The notes: a model not told the origin generated them from the letters alone. 34,328 nucleotides of DNA from Pseudomonadota bacterium (GCA_021817985.1 JAKAFK010000043.1:1-34328); one strand, 5' to 3'. Positions 16,275 through 26,486 are shown, counted from the stretch's first letter. A program made the numbers and translations.

Positions 16275-18326
16275 CTATTTGACCCGCATGCCGGGCCGGG
16301 CGCCTTGGTCCGGCGTGAGCAGGAAAGGTCCTTCGCCATCCGATGCGGCGAGCACCATGCCTTGCGATTCGCCGAAACGCATCTTGCGTGCCGCGAGATT
16401 GGCGACCATAACGGTGAGCCGCCCGACCAAGGTCTCGGGAGTGTAGCTCGCCTTGATGCCGGCAAAGACCGTTCGTTGTTCCGTTCCGATGTCGAGGGTG
16501 AGCTTCAGCAGCTTGTCTGCGCCCTCGACCGCCTCGGCCGCGACGATTCGTGCAATCCTCAGGTCGATCCTGTTGAAATCCTCGATGCCAATGGTGGGCT
16601 CAAGGGGCTGAACCGCATGCTGCTGGGCCTGCCCATGGCGAACCTGGGATTGCGGTTCCGGGGCCTCGACGCTCTTGAGGCTGTCCGCGCTCGCCGAAAG
16701 CAAGGCGGCAATCTGCTTGGGCTCCACGCGCACCATCAGATGCTGGTATTCCCCAATGACGTGCTCGGGCGCCAGCAATTCGGCGGCATCGCTCCAAGCC
16801 AACGGACGGATGTGCAGGAACGTCTCCGCGGCTTGGGCCAAGTGCGGCAGGCACGGCTTGAGAAACAAGGTCAGCAGGCGGAAGGCCTGGATCGCGGTGC
16901 TGGAGACTTCGTGCAGGGCATCCATACGCGACGGATCCTTCGCGAGGTCCCAAGGCTTCCGGGTATCCACGTAGGCGTTGACACGGTCGGCAGCGGCCAT
17001 GATCTCGCGGACGGCCTTGCCGTAGGCGCGCTGCTCATAATGCTCGGCGATCTGGGGGGCTGCATCTTGCAGCGATTTGACGAGCAGAAGGCTGTCCTCG
17101 CAGCGTAGCGTGCCGATGCGGCCGCCGAACCGCTTGGTGAGGAATCCCGCGGCGCGGCTTGCGATGTTCACGTATTTGCCGACCAGGTCGCTGTTCACCC
17201 GCTGCATGAAATCATCGAGGTTGAGATCGAGATCTTCGATGTGGGGCGTCAGCTTGGCCGCGAAATAATAGCGCAGGTACTCCGGATCGAGGTGGCGCAG
17301 ATAGGTGTCGGCCGTGATGAATGTCCCCCGCGACTTGGACATCTTCTGACCGTTCACGGTCAGGAATCCATGCGCGAAGATGGCCGTCGGCGTCCGATAG
17401 CCGGAGAATCGCAGCATGGCAGGCCAAAACAGCGCATGGAAGTAGAGGATGTCCTTGCCGATGAAGTGGTAAAGCTCGGTTTGGGTCTCCTGCTTCCAGA
17501 AGGCATCGAAGTCGAGTTTCCGCTGCTCGGCCAGATGCGCGAAGGAAGCCATGTAGCCGATGGGCGCGTCCAGCCAGACATAGAAGTACTTGCCGGGTGC
17601 ATCCGGGATTTCAAATCCGAAATAGGGCGCATCGCGCGATATGTCCCAGTTTTGCAGGCCGGCTTCCAGCCACTCGGCCATCTTGTTGACCGCCTCGTCC
17701 TGCAGGTGGCCGGCACGCGTCCAGCTCTTGAGAAATGAATCGCATGCCCCCAGCTTGAAGAAGTAGTGCTCGGACTGCTTTCGGATCGGTGTGCTTCCCG
17801 ACACGGCGGAGACCGGGTTGATCAGTTCGGTCGGGGCATACGCGCTTCCGCAGACTTCGCAGCTGTCGCCATATTGATTCTGCGCATGGCACTTGGGACA
17901 CTCGCCGCGGATGAAGCGATCAGGCAGGAACATCTCCCGCTCCGGATCGTACATTTGCTCGATCGTGCGGACCTCGATCAGTCCCGCTTCCCTGAGGCGG
18001 CGGTAGATTTGTTGCGAGAGCTCCCGGTTTTCCTCGGAGTTGGTGGAATAGTAGCTGTCGAACGAGACATGAAAACCGGTGAAGTCCCGCAGATGTTCCT
18101 GGTGCACGCGTGCGATTAGGGCCTCCGGGCTGATGCCTTCCTGCTGGGCCCTGAGCATGATCGGCGTGCCGTGCGTGTCGTCGGCGCAGACGTAGTAGCA
18201 CTCGGCCCCGCGCATCTTCTGGAAGCGAACCCAGATATCCGTCTGGATATACTCCACGAGATGGCCGAGATGGATGCTGCCGTTGGCATACGGGAGGGCG
18301 GAAGTGACGAGTATTTTTCGGGTCAT
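16275..18326 (-). CDS. metG: Methionyl-tRNA synthetase
   Basis: A 683-residue class I synthetase that charges tRNA-Met. Signatures are the HIGH-equivalent H-L-G-H in [11 protein letters not shown] (about 11-21), a zinc knuckle C-P-K-C...C-E-V-C (about 140-160), K-M-S-K-S (about 330), and an anticodon-binding helical domain. A C-terminal EMAP/Trbp-like tRNA-binding domain follows, from D-F-N-R-I-D-L-R-I to the end, which mediates dimerisation. The start at 18326 gives the conserved [11 protein letters not shown]. It is divergent from apbC, as in many proteobacteria, with a 176-base shared promoter region. Confidence 0.97.
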   Translation of the reverse strand: MTRKILVTSALPYANGSIHLGHLVEYIQTDIWVRFQKMRGAECYYVCADDTHGTPIMLRAQQEGISPEALIARVHQEHLRDFTGFHVSFDSYYSTNSEENRELSQQIYRRLREAGLIEVRTIEQMYDPEREMFLPDRFIRGECPKCHAQNQYGDSCEVCGSAYAPTELINPVSAVSGSTPIRKQSEHYFFKLGACDSFLKSWTRAGHLQDEAVNKMAEWLEAGLQNWDISRDAPYFGFEIPDAPGKYFYVWLDAPIGYMASFAHLAEQRKLDFDAFWKQETQTELYHFIGKDILYFHALFWPAMLRFSGYRTPTAIFAHGFLTVNGQKMSKSRGTFITADTYLRHLDPEYLRYYFAAKLTPHIEDLDLNLDDFMQRVNSDLVGKYVNIASRAAGFLTKRFGGRIGTLRCEDSLLLVKSLQDAAPQIAEHYEQRAYGKAVREIMAAADRVNAYVDTRKPWDLAKDPSRMDALHEVSSTAIQAFRLLTLFLKPCLPHLAQAAETFLHIRPLAWSDAAELLAPEHVIGEYQHLMVRVEPKQIAALLSASADSLKSVEAPEPQSQVRHGQAQQHAVQPLEPTIGIEDFNRIDLRIARIVAAEAVEGADKLLKLTLDIGTEQRTVFAGIKASYTPETLVGRLTVMVANLAARKMRFGESQGMVLAASDGEGPFLLTPDQGARPGMRVK

Positions 18327-18502
18327 GGTGGCCGCGCCGGATCCTGGGGAAACGCTCATTTTAGCCGCAGGCGACCGGGAATGCACTCCCGGCCGCGCAC
18401 GCGGGACGGCAGCCCCCCAAAAGGGGTGGTATCCCAGTGCGCAAATATTGTTTAAACTCTCTCGTCAAATCATGTTGTGATTAAAGGATAAAGGAGTCCT
18501 AC

Positions 18503-19591
18503 ATGGCAATTTCGGAACTGCAGGTCCAGACGGCGCTCAAGGAGGTCATCGACCCGCATACGCAGAAGGACATGGTGGCGGCGAAAACCGTCCGCAACCT
18601 CAAGGTCGACGGAAACGACATCGCCTTGGAGATCGTCCTGGGCTATCCGGCAAAAAGCGTGGCCGAAAGCGTCCGCGCTCTGGTGACGGACAAGCTGAAG
18701 AGCCTTCCTGGCGTGGGCCGGGTGGACGTCACTGTCGGCTGGAAAATCGTCTCGCACAGCGTGCAGCGGGGCGTCAAGCTCATTCCGAATGTGAAGAACA
18801 TCATCGCGGTCGCTTCCGGCAAGGGGGGCGTCGGGAAATCCACGACCGCCGTCAATCTGGCGCTTGCGCTGTCGGCCGAAGGCGCCTCCGTCGGCATTCT
18901 GGATGCCGACATCTACGGGCCGTCGCAGCCCACCATGCTCGGCATCGAGGGCCGGCCCGAGTCGCGCGACGGAAAGAGCCTGGAACCGATGGAAGGCCAT
19001 GGGGTGCAGGCGATGTCGATCGGCTTTCTCATCGATGTCGAAACGCCCATGGTGTGGCGCGGCCCGATGGTCACCCAGGCCCTGGAGCAGCTGCTCAACG
19101 ATACCCGCTGGCGTGATCTCGACTATCTGGTCATCGACCTTCCGCCCGGGACCGGCGATATCCAGCTGACGCTCGCCCAGCGCGTTCCCGTCACGGGCGC
19201 GGTCATCGTGACCACGCCGCAGGACATTGCCCTCATCGACGCGCGCAAAGGCCTCAAGATGTTCGAGAAGGTCGGCATACCGATCATCGGCATCGTCGAG
19301 AACATGAGCATTCACATCTGCTCGAGCTGCGGCCATGAGGAACGGATTTTCGGCGAGGGCGGCGGCGAGCGGATGTGCAAGGATTATGGCGTGGAGTTCC
19401 TGGGTGCGCTGCCGCTCGACATTCATATTCGCGAGCAGGCGGACTCGGGACATCCGACCGTCGCGGTCGATCCCGAGAGCCGGATCAGTCAGATTTACCG
19501 GGAGATCGCCCGTCGCGTCGCGATCAAAATCGCCGAACAGGGGGTCGACCACAGCGCGAAGTTCCCCAACATCGTCATTCAAAACACTTGA
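18503..19591 (+). CDS. apbC: Mrp/ApbC Fe-S cluster carrier ATPase
   Basis: A 362-residue Mrp/NBP35-type P-loop protein that carries and transfers 4Fe-4S clusters. The N-terminal MIP18/DUF59 domain spans about 1-90. The deviant Walker A motif S-G-K-G-G-V-G-K-S-T begins at 105, D-A-D-I-Y-G-P follows at 134, and D-L-P-P-G-T-G-D near 212. The cluster-binding C-S-S-C pair is at 273 and 276. AAGGAG (18491-18496) six bases before the ATG fixes the start. It is followed by a strong hairpin and then dcd in the same direction. It probably serves Fe-S proteins generally, which may include the Rieske protein and HiPIP encoded in this window (inference). Confidence 0.95.
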   Translation: MAISELQVQTALKEVIDPHTQKDMVAAKTVRNLKVDGNDIALEIVLGYPAKSVAESVRALVTDKLKSLPGVGRVDVTVGWKIVSHSVQRGVKLIPNVKNIIAVASGKGGVGKSTTAVNLALALSAEGASVGILDADIYGPSQPTMLGIEGRPESRDGKSLEPMEGHGVQAMSIGFLIDVETPMVWRGPMVTQALEQLLNDTRWRDLDYLVIDLPPGTGDIQLTLAQRVPVTGAVIVTTPQDIALIDARKGLKMFEKVGIPIIGIVENMSIHICSSCGHEERIFGEGGGERMCKDYGVEFLGALPLDIHIREQADSGHPTVAVDPESRISQIYREIARRVAIKIAEQGVDHSAKFPNIVIQNT

Positions 19592-19598
19592 GCGGCCG

Positions 19599-19621
19599 CA
19601 GGGGCACGTAAGGTGCCCCTG
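19599..19621 (+). terminator. Hairpin after apbC
   Basis: CAGGGGCAC (19599-19607) and GTGCCCCTG (19613-19621) form a perfect 9-bp stem with a 5-base loop, eight bases after the apbC stop. Only a short CTTT follows, so it is either a leaky terminator or a 3' end stabiliser between apbC and dcd. Confidence 0.5.
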
Positions 19622-19653
19622 GATCGCTTTCCCGCCATCGCCTGAGTGCACGC

Positions 19654-20220
19654 ATGAGCATAAAATCGGACAGCTGGATCCGCCGCATGGCGGAGGAACA
19701 GGGCATGATCGAGCCGTATGAACCCCACCAGGTCAAGGAAGTGGACGGACGACGCGTGGTGTCCTTCGGAACCTCGAGCTACGGTTACGATATCCGCTGC
19801 TCGAACGAATTCAAGCTGTTCACCAACTTGAACAGCTGCATCGTAGACCCCAAGAATTTCGATCCCAATTCGTTCGTCGACGTGAAAGGCGATGTCTGCA
19901 TCATCCCGCCCAATTCGTTCGCCTTGGCGCGGACGGTGGAATACTTCCGGATTCCGCGCAACGTCCTGACGATCTGCCTGGGCAAATCGACCTATGCCCG
20001 CTGCGGCATCATCGTGAATGTGACGCCCTTCGAGCCCGAGTGGGAAGGCTACGTGACGTTGGAGTTCTCCAACACCACCCCGCTGCCGGCGAAGATCTAT
20101 GCCAACGAGGGCGTGGCCCAGGTGCTTTTCTTCGAGTCCGACGAGGTGTGCGAGACCTCCTACCGCGACCGCGGCGGCAAATACCAAGGCCAATGCGGCG
20201 TCACCTTGCCCAAGATCTGA
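19654..20220 (+). CDS. dcd: dCTP deaminase
   Basis: A 188-residue trimeric enzyme of normal length that converts dCTP to dUTP, feeding dTMP synthesis. Conserved segments are S-S-Y-G-Y-D-I-R (about 41-48), [10 protein letters not shown] (about 110-119), [10 protein letters not shown] (about 124-133, with the catalytic Glu) and Y-Q-G-Q near the C-terminus. The order metG, apbC, dcd with the first gene divergent is common in gammaproteobacteria and betaproteobacteria. thyA and folA, 1-2 kb away on the other strand, act in the same pathway. Confidence 0.96.
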   Translation: MSIKSDSWIRRMAEEQGMIEPYEPHQVKEVDGRRVVSFGTSSYGYDIRCSNEFKLFTNLNSCIVDPKNFDPNSFVDVKGDVCIIPPNSFALARTVEYFRIPRNVLTICLGKSTYARCGIIVNVTPFEPEWEGYVTLEFSNTTPLPAKIYANEGVAQVLFFESDEVCETSYRDRGGKYQGQCGVTLPKI

Positions 20221-20283
20221 ACACCCGCAGCCGGAGCGCAACGCCCGCGAATCCCTCGGCGGGTCCGGAACGGGGGGCGAGCG

Positions 20284-20305
20284 CGATGCCGCACGGCCGG
20301 CATCG
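20284..20305. terminator. Bidirectional hairpin between convergent genes
   Basis: CGATGCCG (20284-20291) and CGGCATCG (20298-20305) form a perfect 8-bp stem with a 6-base loop. It lies between the dcd stop and the stop of the membrane protein gene on the other strand. No T-tract is present on either side. Confidence 0.45.
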
Positions 20306-20335
20306 GTCACCCAAGATGAACCGGTGGCTCCCCGC

Positions 20336-20800
20336 TTAGGGAAGGCTGGCGAGGTTTCCCAGGAGAGCCTCTACGAAATCCTTGGCTTCGAGGGATACCC
20401 ACGCAATGAGGGGCGTGAGGGCGATCGCGCTGACCAGGGAATAGGTGATCATGCGCCGTTTGTCCGTGCCGAGCGCCTGGAAGATGAGCACCACCGTGAA
20501 CGTCCCGAGCAGCAGCGGGCCGAGGAACACGGCATAGAAAACCCCCTTCCCCTCGATGAACCGTGTCATCTTCCTGCCGCGCTTTCTCTCGATGAACCGC
20601 TGGATCACGGGGATATGGTCCACCCGGTCGATGGCGAGGATGATCGCGGCGGCCAGAAGGAAATTGCTGATTGCCGCGACGATGCACACCGGCAGCCAGG
20701 GCAGGCCCCCCCCGATGCCCAGGAGGATGGCGCCCGCTCTGCCGGTCAAGGGGTTGACCGTCGCAAGCACGACTGCGATCCATTTTCCGAAGGCGTCCAT
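20336..20800 (-). CDS. Small multi-pass membrane protein
   Basis: A 154-residue hydrophobic protein with about four membrane helices (roughly 5-30, 35-55, 85-110, 118-145). A basic loop around residues 60-80 (R-F-I-E-R-K-R-G-R-K) joins the two halves. The layout resembles the small multidrug export family (PF06695 type), but identity to it is not clear by eye, so I give no function. The start at 20800 is set by AGGAG eight bases upstream; an ATG at 20836 lies before that site. It is separated from folA by about 270 bases that contain no gene. Confidence 0.7.
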   Translation of the reverse strand: MDAFGKWIAVVLATVNPLTGRAGAILLGIGGGLPWLPVCIVAAISNFLLAAAIILAIDRVDHIPVIQRFIERKRGRKMTRFIEGKGVFYAVFLGPLLLGTFTVVLIFQALGTDKRRMITYSLVSAIALTPLIAWVSLEAKDFVEALLGNLASLP

Positions 20801-21069
20801 GCGGGGTTCTCCTGATCGTTCTTCATGGTGGACCAATGATACGGGCGGCGCCCGGAATCGGTTCCTTCGGGCGGGAGGGGCTCGTGTGGCCTCGGGCGAC
20901 GGGGTCTCCGGGTCCCCACACCTATTTTATTTTAACGCAAGCCGCCCCGGAAGGCGCCCACTGCCGGCCCTTGACCCTGCGGGGCGGCCGTGGCGCAGGG
21001 GAGCATTCGCCGGTTGTTTCTGCGCCGCAGGACAAGGTGCCTTGGATCAGGGGGCGCCGGTCGGCAAAG

Positions 21070-21609
21070 TCAGCGTGCGGCGCGCCGGTAGATGACGAAA
21101 TCGTAGGCAAGCCCGGCCGCGGGCTCGCTGTGACGGGTGCGTTCGATCTCATGCCACTGGCTGCGGTCGAAGGCGGGAAAGCAAGCGTCTCCGGCGACAT
21201 CGGCCTGGATCTCGGTCAGATAGAGGCGGTTGGCACAGGGCAAGGCCTGGGCATAGAGTTCCGCACCCCCGACAAAGAAGATTTCGTCGTCTGCGCGGCT
21301 TGCCTGCAGGGCCTCCTCGAGCGAGTGCACCGTCAGGCAGCCGGGTGCCTGATAGTCCGACTGCCGTGTGATGATGACGGTGGTGCGCCCGGGCAGCGCG
21401 CGCCCGATCGACTCGAAGGTCTTTCTTCCCATCAGGATGTGGTGTCCCATGGTCAGCGTCTTGAAACGCTTGAGATCCTCCGGCAGGCGCCAAGGCAGCG
21501 CGTTGTTTGCGCCGATCGTGCGGTTGCGGGCGAGAGCGGCGATGATCGAGATGCGGCGCGCTGCGTCAGCAGGCGCGTGCGCATCGGGCGCAACGGTATC
21601 GCTGGGCAT
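21070..21609 (-). CDS. folA: Dihydrofolate reductase
   Basis: A 179-residue enzyme that reduces dihydrofolate to tetrahydrofolate with NADPH. Motifs are I-S-I-I-A-A-L-A-R-N-R-T-I-G (about 20-33), N-N-A-L-P-W-R-L-P-E-D (about 35-45; the catalytic acid follows the P-W segment), M-G-R-K-T-F-E-S-I-G (about 60-69) and F-F-V-G-G-A-E-L-Y (about 113-121). It has an unusual ~18-residue hydrophilic N-terminal extension before the core. The true start could be later, but no ATG lies closer. It sits 49 bases after thyA on the same strand, the common thyA-folA pair that recycles the dihydrofolate made by ThyA. Confidence 0.95.
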   Translation of the reverse strand: MPSDTVAPDAHAPADAARRISIIAALARNRTIGANNALPWRLPEDLKRFKTLTMGHHILMGRKTFESIGRALPGRTTVIITRQSDYQAPGCLTVHSLEEALQASRADDEIFFVGGAELYAQALPCANRLYLTEIQADVAGDACFPAFDRSQWHEIERTRHSEPAAGLAYDFVIYRRAAR

Positions 21610-21658
21610 GGTCTTGTCCTGAAAAAGGCATGCGTGTGTCCGGCATCCGGGGGGAGCC

Positions 21659-22453
21659 TCAGACCGCAACGGGTGCCTTGATCGCCGGGTACGGGTCGTA
21701 CCCTTCCAAGGTAAAGTCCTCGTAGCGGAACTGGAAGAGATCGGCGACCGCCGCATTGAGGGTCATCTTTGGCAAGGCGCGCGGCTCGCGCGCGAGCTGC
21801 TCGCGCGCCTGGGCGAGATGATTGAGGTAGAGGTGCGCATCGCCCAGCGTGTGGACGAATTCGCCTGGCTGTAGGCCGCAGACCTGCGCGATCATGAGGG
21901 TGAGGAGCGCATAGGAGGCGATGTTGAACGGCACGCCCAGGAAGACGTCCGCGCTGCGCTGGTACAGCTGGCAGGAGAGTCTTCCGTCGGCCACATAGAA
22001 TTGAAACAACGCATGGCAGGGCGGCAGCTTCATGCGGTCGATCTCGCCGACATTCCACGCGCTGACCACCATGCGCCGGGAGTCCGGCGTCTCGCGGATC
22101 TGCCGCAGGATTTGGGCGAGCTGGTCCACCGAGCGGCCGTCGGACGTCGGCCAGGCCCGCCACTGCTTGCCGTACACGGGCCCCAGTTCACCGTTCGCAT
22201 CCGCCCACTCGTCCCAGATGCTGACGCCGTTCTCCTTGAGGAAGGCGATGTTGGTGTCGCCCTTGAGAAACCACAGGAGTTCGTAAATGATCGATCTCAG
22301 ATGGACCTTCTTGGTGGTGAGCAGCGGAAAGCCCGCCGCGAGATCGAAGCGCATCTGGTAGCCGAACACGCTGAGCGTGCCGGTTCCCGTCCGATCGGCT
22401 TTCTGATGGCCGTCGGCCAGGATGTGCTGCATGAGATCGAGATACTGACGCAT
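21659..22453 (-). CDS. thyA: Thymidylate synthase
   Basis: 264 residues, the same length as E. coli ThyA. It methylates dUMP to dTMP using methylene-tetrahydrofolate. The catalytic Cys is in [10 protein letters not shown] (about 143-152). Other conserved parts are D-R-T-G-T-G-T (about 20-26), [26 protein letters not shown] and the C-terminal P-V-A-V. It is preceded by the AsmA gene with a 30-base gap and followed by folA, so the three are probably co-transcribed. Confidence 0.97.
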   Translation of the reverse strand: MRQYLDLMQHILADGHQKADRTGTGTLSVFGYQMRFDLAAGFPLLTTKKVHLRSIIYELLWFLKGDTNIAFLKENGVSIWDEWADANGELGPVYGKQWRAWPTSDGRSVDQLAQILRQIRETPDSRRMVVSAWNVGEIDRMKLPPCHALFQFYVADGRLSCQLYQRSADVFLGVPFNIASYALLTLMIAQVCGLQPGEFVHTLGDAHLYLNHLAQAREQLAREPRALPKMTLNAAVADLFQFRYEDFTLEGYDPYPAIKAPVAV

Positions 22454-22483
22454 GGGCCGTTCCCAAGGCGATAGCAGAGGCCG

Positions 22484-24403
22484 TCAATTGTAACCGAGAT
22501 TGCCGGACGCTTGCGAGACGACACCTTTTTCCACTTTGGGGATCCACCGGCGGCAGAAATGCAGTCCCTTGGTCTCGTTGATGTCGATGAGGGGCGCGAG
22601 CGCAGCCACCGGGGTGACAAGGGCGCCCAGGGCGATGCTCGCGGCACCCCGTGCGAGGATCGAGCGCGTGCTCAGCGAAAAGGTCGGGTGCTTGAAGTCG
22701 CCGCCGATGCGGACCGGGGATCGGAAGCTGATGATCCCGATGTGCTTGGGAAGCGCGCGCAAGACGAGGGCGAGGCGTTCGTCACGCATGTCGATGTGCC
22801 CGTTGAGGAGGAAATCGGCATCCGGCGTGTCGATGCCGAAGGCCTTGGTGGAGACCCTGCCGTTGCGGATCGACAGATCGGCCACCGCGCAGTCGATGGG
22901 TTCCTTCTTGTCGCCTTCCAGGTAAGCGATCAATGCTTGCCAGCCATGCAGTTGGCCAAGGGCCACCAGCAGCGCGCTGATCTGCCCCTTCGAGGCGGCG
23001 ATGCCGACGTGGCCGTTGGCGTGGCCGGCCATCTCGGCGAAGCTGTTGCCGCGGGTGGTGATGTGGGCTTCCCCCCCGAATTCTCCGGCGCTTTTGCGGG
23101 TGAGCTTGAAGCGCGGAAACAGTCGCCGCAGCTGAATCCCTCTGAGGGTGCTGGCGACGGAGACCGCGAGCGGGTGTTGCCGCCCATCGACGGCTATGGT
23201 CGATGCAATGTGCCCGCCCGCCACCCCGAGATCCAGGGGGGTCAGCGTGAGATATCCGTTTTTCAATATAAGGTGGGTGGTCAGGTCGTCGAGCGGGAGA
23301 TCGCGCGTCACGATATGCGCCCCGCGGAACGTGACGTTCGCGTCGGCTGCCCGTAGGCGGCGGACACTGAAGCGCTGGCGCGGGAACACCCGGGGGCCGC
23401 GATGGTGGGCGCCGGGCTCGGTCGGAGCCCCGATGAATCCCGCGAGGTCGCGGTAGTCCAGATCATGCGAGAGCAGCTTTCCGCGAATGACCGGTCGCGC
23501 TCCCGCCGTGTCGACGCTCAGCCAGCCGGACAGGTCGCTGCGGCCGACCGTTCCCTGGAACGGCCGGAAAGACCACAGGCTGGCGCGTCTCGTGAGGTGG
23601 CCGGACAGACGGTAGGGGGGCACCGACGGTGCCGGCAGACCAATGATCTCATACAGGCTCGCCAAGTTGTCGCCGCGCAACGCAAGCTCGACATTGACGC
23701 CCGCAAGGCGCATCGGGTTCGTCAGCGTGCCGTGCAGCTGGGCCTGTGTGCCTCCGATGCGGGCCGCCACGGCGAGAGGATAGGGGCGCGTGGGGCTGCG
23801 CAAGGAGAGAATGGATCCGGCGCGCCCGTGCAGGGAGAAAGGCGCACCCCTGAAGTGGCCCCGGCCGTTCACGGCCAGCGAGGGCTCTGCCTGTCCGGGC
23901 GCAAGCGGCAGCGTATGGGCATCGAGCGTGACGGCCGTGCGGGCGCGCGGGTCGCGATACTGGAGGCTGCCCCTTTCTATCGTCAAGAGGCCGATTTTCG
24001 GCATTCTGGCGGGCTTGCCTGGAAACACCCAGTTGGGGGCACCGGCGGCGTTCTTTTCGAGGAGGACCTTGGGGCCCACGAGATCCAGCCGGGGCAGCAC
24101 GAGCCGTCCTTTGACGAGATTCCTGAGGCTCACGCGCACCGTGACCCTGCGGAAGTCCGCCATATTGGGTTGGGAGCCCCAGGACGCATTGGCCACGGTG
24201 ACCTTGCCGGCCCGGAAGGTGGGCGTCATGGACAGCGTGAAGCCAAAGTTGCCGCCGATCGCGACGCGGCGTCCGAGCTCGGCGCTCAAGAGCGCGGCCG
24301 CGGGGCGGCGCAGCAGATTGGGGTCCAGATAGACCGCGACGACGAGGGCGATGAGTGCCGCGAGAAGCGCGCCCGCCCACCGAGTTCCTGCTCTGAGGGC
24401 CAT
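22484..24403 (-). CDS. AsmA family protein
   Basis: A 639-residue envelope protein. An N-terminal membrane anchor (about 9-26) is followed by a large periplasmic beta-rich region. The start reads R-R-P-A-A-A-L-L-S-A-E-L-G-R-R-V, as in AsmA/YhjG-type proteins that relate to the bridge-like lipid-transfer superfamily. The C-terminal third contains the AsmA_2 region (I-D-T-P-D-A-D-F-L-L-N-G-H-I-D and R-S-P-V-R-I-G-G-D-F-K-H-P). GGGAG six bases upstream supports the start. Members are thought to move phospholipids between the membranes. It is first in a likely operon with thyA and folA. Confidence 0.88.
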   Translation of the reverse strand: MALRAGTRWAGALLAALIALVVAVYLDPNLLRRPAAALLSAELGRRVAIGGNFGFTLSMTPTFRAGKVTVANASWGSQPNMADFRRVTVRVSLRNLVKGRLVLPRLDLVGPKVLLEKNAAGAPNWVFPGKPARMPKIGLLTIERGSLQYRDPRARTAVTLDAHTLPLAPGQAEPSLAVNGRGHFRGAPFSLHGRAGSILSLRSPTRPYPLAVAARIGGTQAQLHGTLTNPMRLAGVNVELALRGDNLASLYEIIGLPAPSVPPYRLSGHLTRRASLWSFRPFQGTVGRSDLSGWLSVDTAGARPVIRGKLLSHDLDYRDLAGFIGAPTEPGAHHRGPRVFPRQRFSVRRLRAADANVTFRGAHIVTRDLPLDDLTTHLILKNGYLTLTPLDLGVAGGHIASTIAVDGRQHPLAVSVASTLRGIQLRRLFPRFKLTRKSAGEFGGEAHITTRGNSFAEMAGHANGHVGIAASKGQISALLVALGQLHGWQALIAYLEGDKKEPIDCAVADLSIRNGRVSTKAFGIDTPDADFLLNGHIDMRDERLALVLRALPKHIGIISFRSPVRIGGDFKHPTFSLSTRSILARGAASIALGALVTPVAALAPLIDINETKGLHFCRRWIPKVEKGVVSQASGNLGYN

Positions 24404-24569
24404 GCCTGCTCCCGGTTGGCCTCGCGTGTCGTGGTCCCCTATGGGACGGCGAAGACCGCAAGGTCGGAATCGGCGTCAGTGCCCGCCTGGGCGGCACGCC
24501 CGCCGCAGCCCGTGGACCGGTGGCTGCGGTGTGAGCCGCCGGGGTCACGGCTTCCTGGCTGATGCGCGC

Positions 24570-24944
24570 TCAGAAGCGCAGGGCGTGCTGCATGTTGGCC
24601 CCAATGGCGGCAGCCATTTGCAGCCAGGGTTGGGCGAGCTCAGGCGGGAGCTCTTCGAAGAGGGTCTCGCGAAAAAGCGCGAGCCAGACCGTCATCAGTT
24701 CGGCTGTGAGGTGCAGGGGCGAGTGTTGCCCCATCATGTCAAAAGTCCGCCGCGAGGCGATGCGCCCCCCCATGGCAACCCACCAGAAGTCCGCCACGTG
24801 CGCCTCATGGGCCGCGGCATTCGCGAGCTGGCCGAAGAACGGCGCGATGCGCGCGTCACGGTAGATCTTTTGGTAAAACGCATGCACGACGCGATCTACC
24901 GCCTCGCGGCCGATTTGCGTGGCGAGGGGCTCAAGCGCGCGCAT
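24570..24944 (-). CDS. Group III truncated haemoglobin
   Basis: A 124-residue small haem protein. Recognisable parts are F-Y-Q-K-I-Y-R-D (B helix region), A-P-F-F, H-x-A-H-V-A-D-F-W (E helix), and [11 protein letters not shown] (F helix with the proximal His), then W-L-A-L-F-R-E-T. This is the group III (P-class) pattern. The role is uncertain: oxygen or nitric-oxide handling or redox sensing. The ATG at 24944 lies inside bpt, overlapping its last 14 bases, so translation is probably coupled; no Shine-Dalgarno is visible. It is the last gene of an aat-bpt-trHb unit. Confidence 0.85.
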   Translation of the reverse strand: MRALEPLATQIGREAVDRVVHAFYQKIYRDARIAPFFGQLANAAAHEAHVADFWWVAMGGRIASRRTFDMMGQHSPLHLTAELMTVWLALFRETLFEELPPELAQPWLQMAAAIGANMQHALRF

Positions 24945-25662
24945 CCAGGGGCTGCCAGCGGCCGTTGATGAGACCGTGCAGAGGGCGGAATTTGATTTTG
25001 TAGGCCATTTTGCGGCTTTCTGCAATCCAGTAGCCCAGATACAAAAACGGGAGCCCTAGCCTGCGACAGAGCTCGGCCTGCCACACCACGTTGTACGTGC
25101 CGAAACTTGATTTAAGGATATCAGGATCGTAAAAAGTATAAACCGAGGACAGCCCGTCGTCGAGTTCGTCAATCACGCTGACCATGCGAAGCGTGCCCTC
25201 TTCCCGAAACTCGACGAGCCTTGTCGCGACGTTGCTTTGCAGGAGGAAGTGACTGAACTGCTCCCGGCTGTCCTGGTCCATCCCGCCACCCGGGTGACGC
25301 TGCAGCTGATACCGTCGGTAGAGGGCGTATTGCTCGGGGCTGAACTGAAGGTCCCGGAAAGCGGCGGTGAGGTGCCCATGCTCTTTGAGGGCGCGCCGTT
25401 GGGAACGGGTGGGCTGAAACTCATCCACCAGGAGGCGGACGGGCACGCAGGCGTGGCAATGATCGCAATGAGGCCGATAAGTGTAAAGGCCGCTACGGCG
25501 GAACCCGAACCGGATCAGCTCGCTGTAGGTCTTCGTGTCGATCAGGTAGGCAGGCGTCGCCACCTTGGAGCGTGCGCGCTTCGGGGCAAGATAGCTGCAA
25601 GGGTAGGAGGAGGTCACGTAGAACTGGAGGTGCTGCGCGAAGCCATCATGGAACATGTTCAT
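24931..25662 (-). CDS. bpt: Aspartate/glutamate leucyltransferase
   Basis: A 243-residue Bpt (formerly ate) protein that moves Leu from Leu-tRNA onto proteins with N-terminal Asp or Glu, marking them for ClpS-ClpAP. The N-terminal domain has [11 protein letters not shown] (about 66-76), a conserved Cys cluster, after Y-L-A-P. The C-terminal GNAT-like half has [19 protein letters not shown] and Y-L-G-Y-W-I. GGAGGAG lies about nine bases before the ATG. It follows aat by 42 bases. Confidence 0.95.
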   Translation of the reverse strand: MNMFHDGFAQHLQFYVTSSYPCSYLAPKRARSKVATPAYLIDTKTYSELIRFGFRRSGLYTYRPHCDHCHACVPVRLLVDEFQPTRSQRRALKEHGHLTAAFRDLQFSPEQYALYRRYQLQRHPGGGMDQDSREQFSHFLLQSNVATRLVEFREEGTLRMVSVIDELDDGLSSVYTFYDPDILKSSFGTYNVVWQAELCRRLGLPFLYLGYWIAESRKMAYKIKFRPLHGLINGRWQPLDARA

Positions 25663-25704
25663 CGGGGGCGCTCCTCCGGTATCCGATGCGCGGGCAGCGA
25701 CGGC

Positions 25705-26481
25705 TCAGGCGCCGCGGTGGCCTATGCTTTCCTGGCGTGGGGGCTGCGCGGCGTGCGGTTCGGCGGGATCGGGGCTGCTCGCCCATACATGCGCAGGCGC
25801 AAGCCGCCAATCCGCGTGCGCCTGCGGCTGCGTTGCCGATGCCCGCAGTTGGCGCGAAAACTCGGCGCGGGGGATTTCCCGGGCCCCCTGGGACGCCAAA
25901 TGGCGCGTGCTCATTTGACAATCGATCAGATCGAACCCCCATCGCTCAAGGCTCTTGACGAGGTGCACAAATGCGATTTTCGATGCGTCGGGCAGGCGGG
26001 AAAACATCGATTCCCCAAAAAACACCTTTCCCAGCGCCAGCCCGTAGAGCCCGCCCGCCAGCTGCCCGTCGACCCAGGTTTCCACGGAGTGGGCGATGCC
26101 CAGTTCGTGCAAACGAGAATACGCCCGGACCATGCGCGGCGTGATCCAGGTACTGCGCTGGCCGGGGCGGGGCGCCGCGCAGCCCAGCATGACTTGGTGA
26201 AACGCGGTATCGCATCTGACCTCGTAGCGAGGCTTCCTCAAGGTCTTGCGCAACGAGCGCGAGACGCGAAGCTCGGACGGGTAAAGCACCATTCGCGGGT
26301 CTGGGCTCCACCACAAAATCGGGTCTCCGGCATTGAACCAGGGAAAGATCCCGCATGAGTATGCATCGACCAGTCGCTCCGGGGACAAGTCCGCACCGGC
26401 CGCGAGCAAGCCATTGGGTTCGGTCAGCGCCTGCGCGACGGGCGGGAACGGGTCGTGCGCACTCAGCCAGGGGATCATCAT
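25705..26481 (-). CDS. aat: Leucyl/phenylalanyl-tRNA-protein transferase
   Basis: A 258-residue enzyme that adds Leu or Phe to proteins with N-terminal Lys or Arg, the classic first branch of the bacterial N-degron pathway. Conserved parts are G-L-L-A-A-G-A-D-L, A-Y-S-C-G-I-F-P-W-F, P-I-L-W-W-S-P-D-P-R, H-S-V-E-T-W and G-K-V-F-F-G-E-S-M-F-S. The C-terminal ~40 residues are Ala/Pro/His-rich and extend beyond the usual end. Two adjacent ATGs (26479-26481 and 26476-26478) are possible starts. A -10-like TAGAAT ends only five bases before the first, which suggests a leaderless message. The next gene is bpt. Confidence 0.95.
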   Translation of the reverse strand: MMIPWLSAHDPFPPVAQALTEPNGLLAAGADLSPERLVDAYSCGIFPWFNAGDPILWWSPDPRMVLYPSELRVSRSLRKTLRKPRYEVRCDTAFHQVMLGCAAPRPGQRSTWITPRMVRAYSRLHELGIAHSVETWVDGQLAGGLYGLALGKVFFGESMFSRLPDASKIAFVHLVKSLERWGFDLIDCQMSTRHLASQGAREIPRAEFSRQLRASATQPQAHADWRLAPAHVWASSPDPAEPHAAQPPRQESIGHRGA

Positions 26482-26486
26482 GTTTC

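Noticed and set aside
20881-20936. Hairpin-like GC patch followed by a T-rich tract on the plus strand
   Set aside because: No plus-strand gene ends there and the stem is poor, so it is probably not a terminator.
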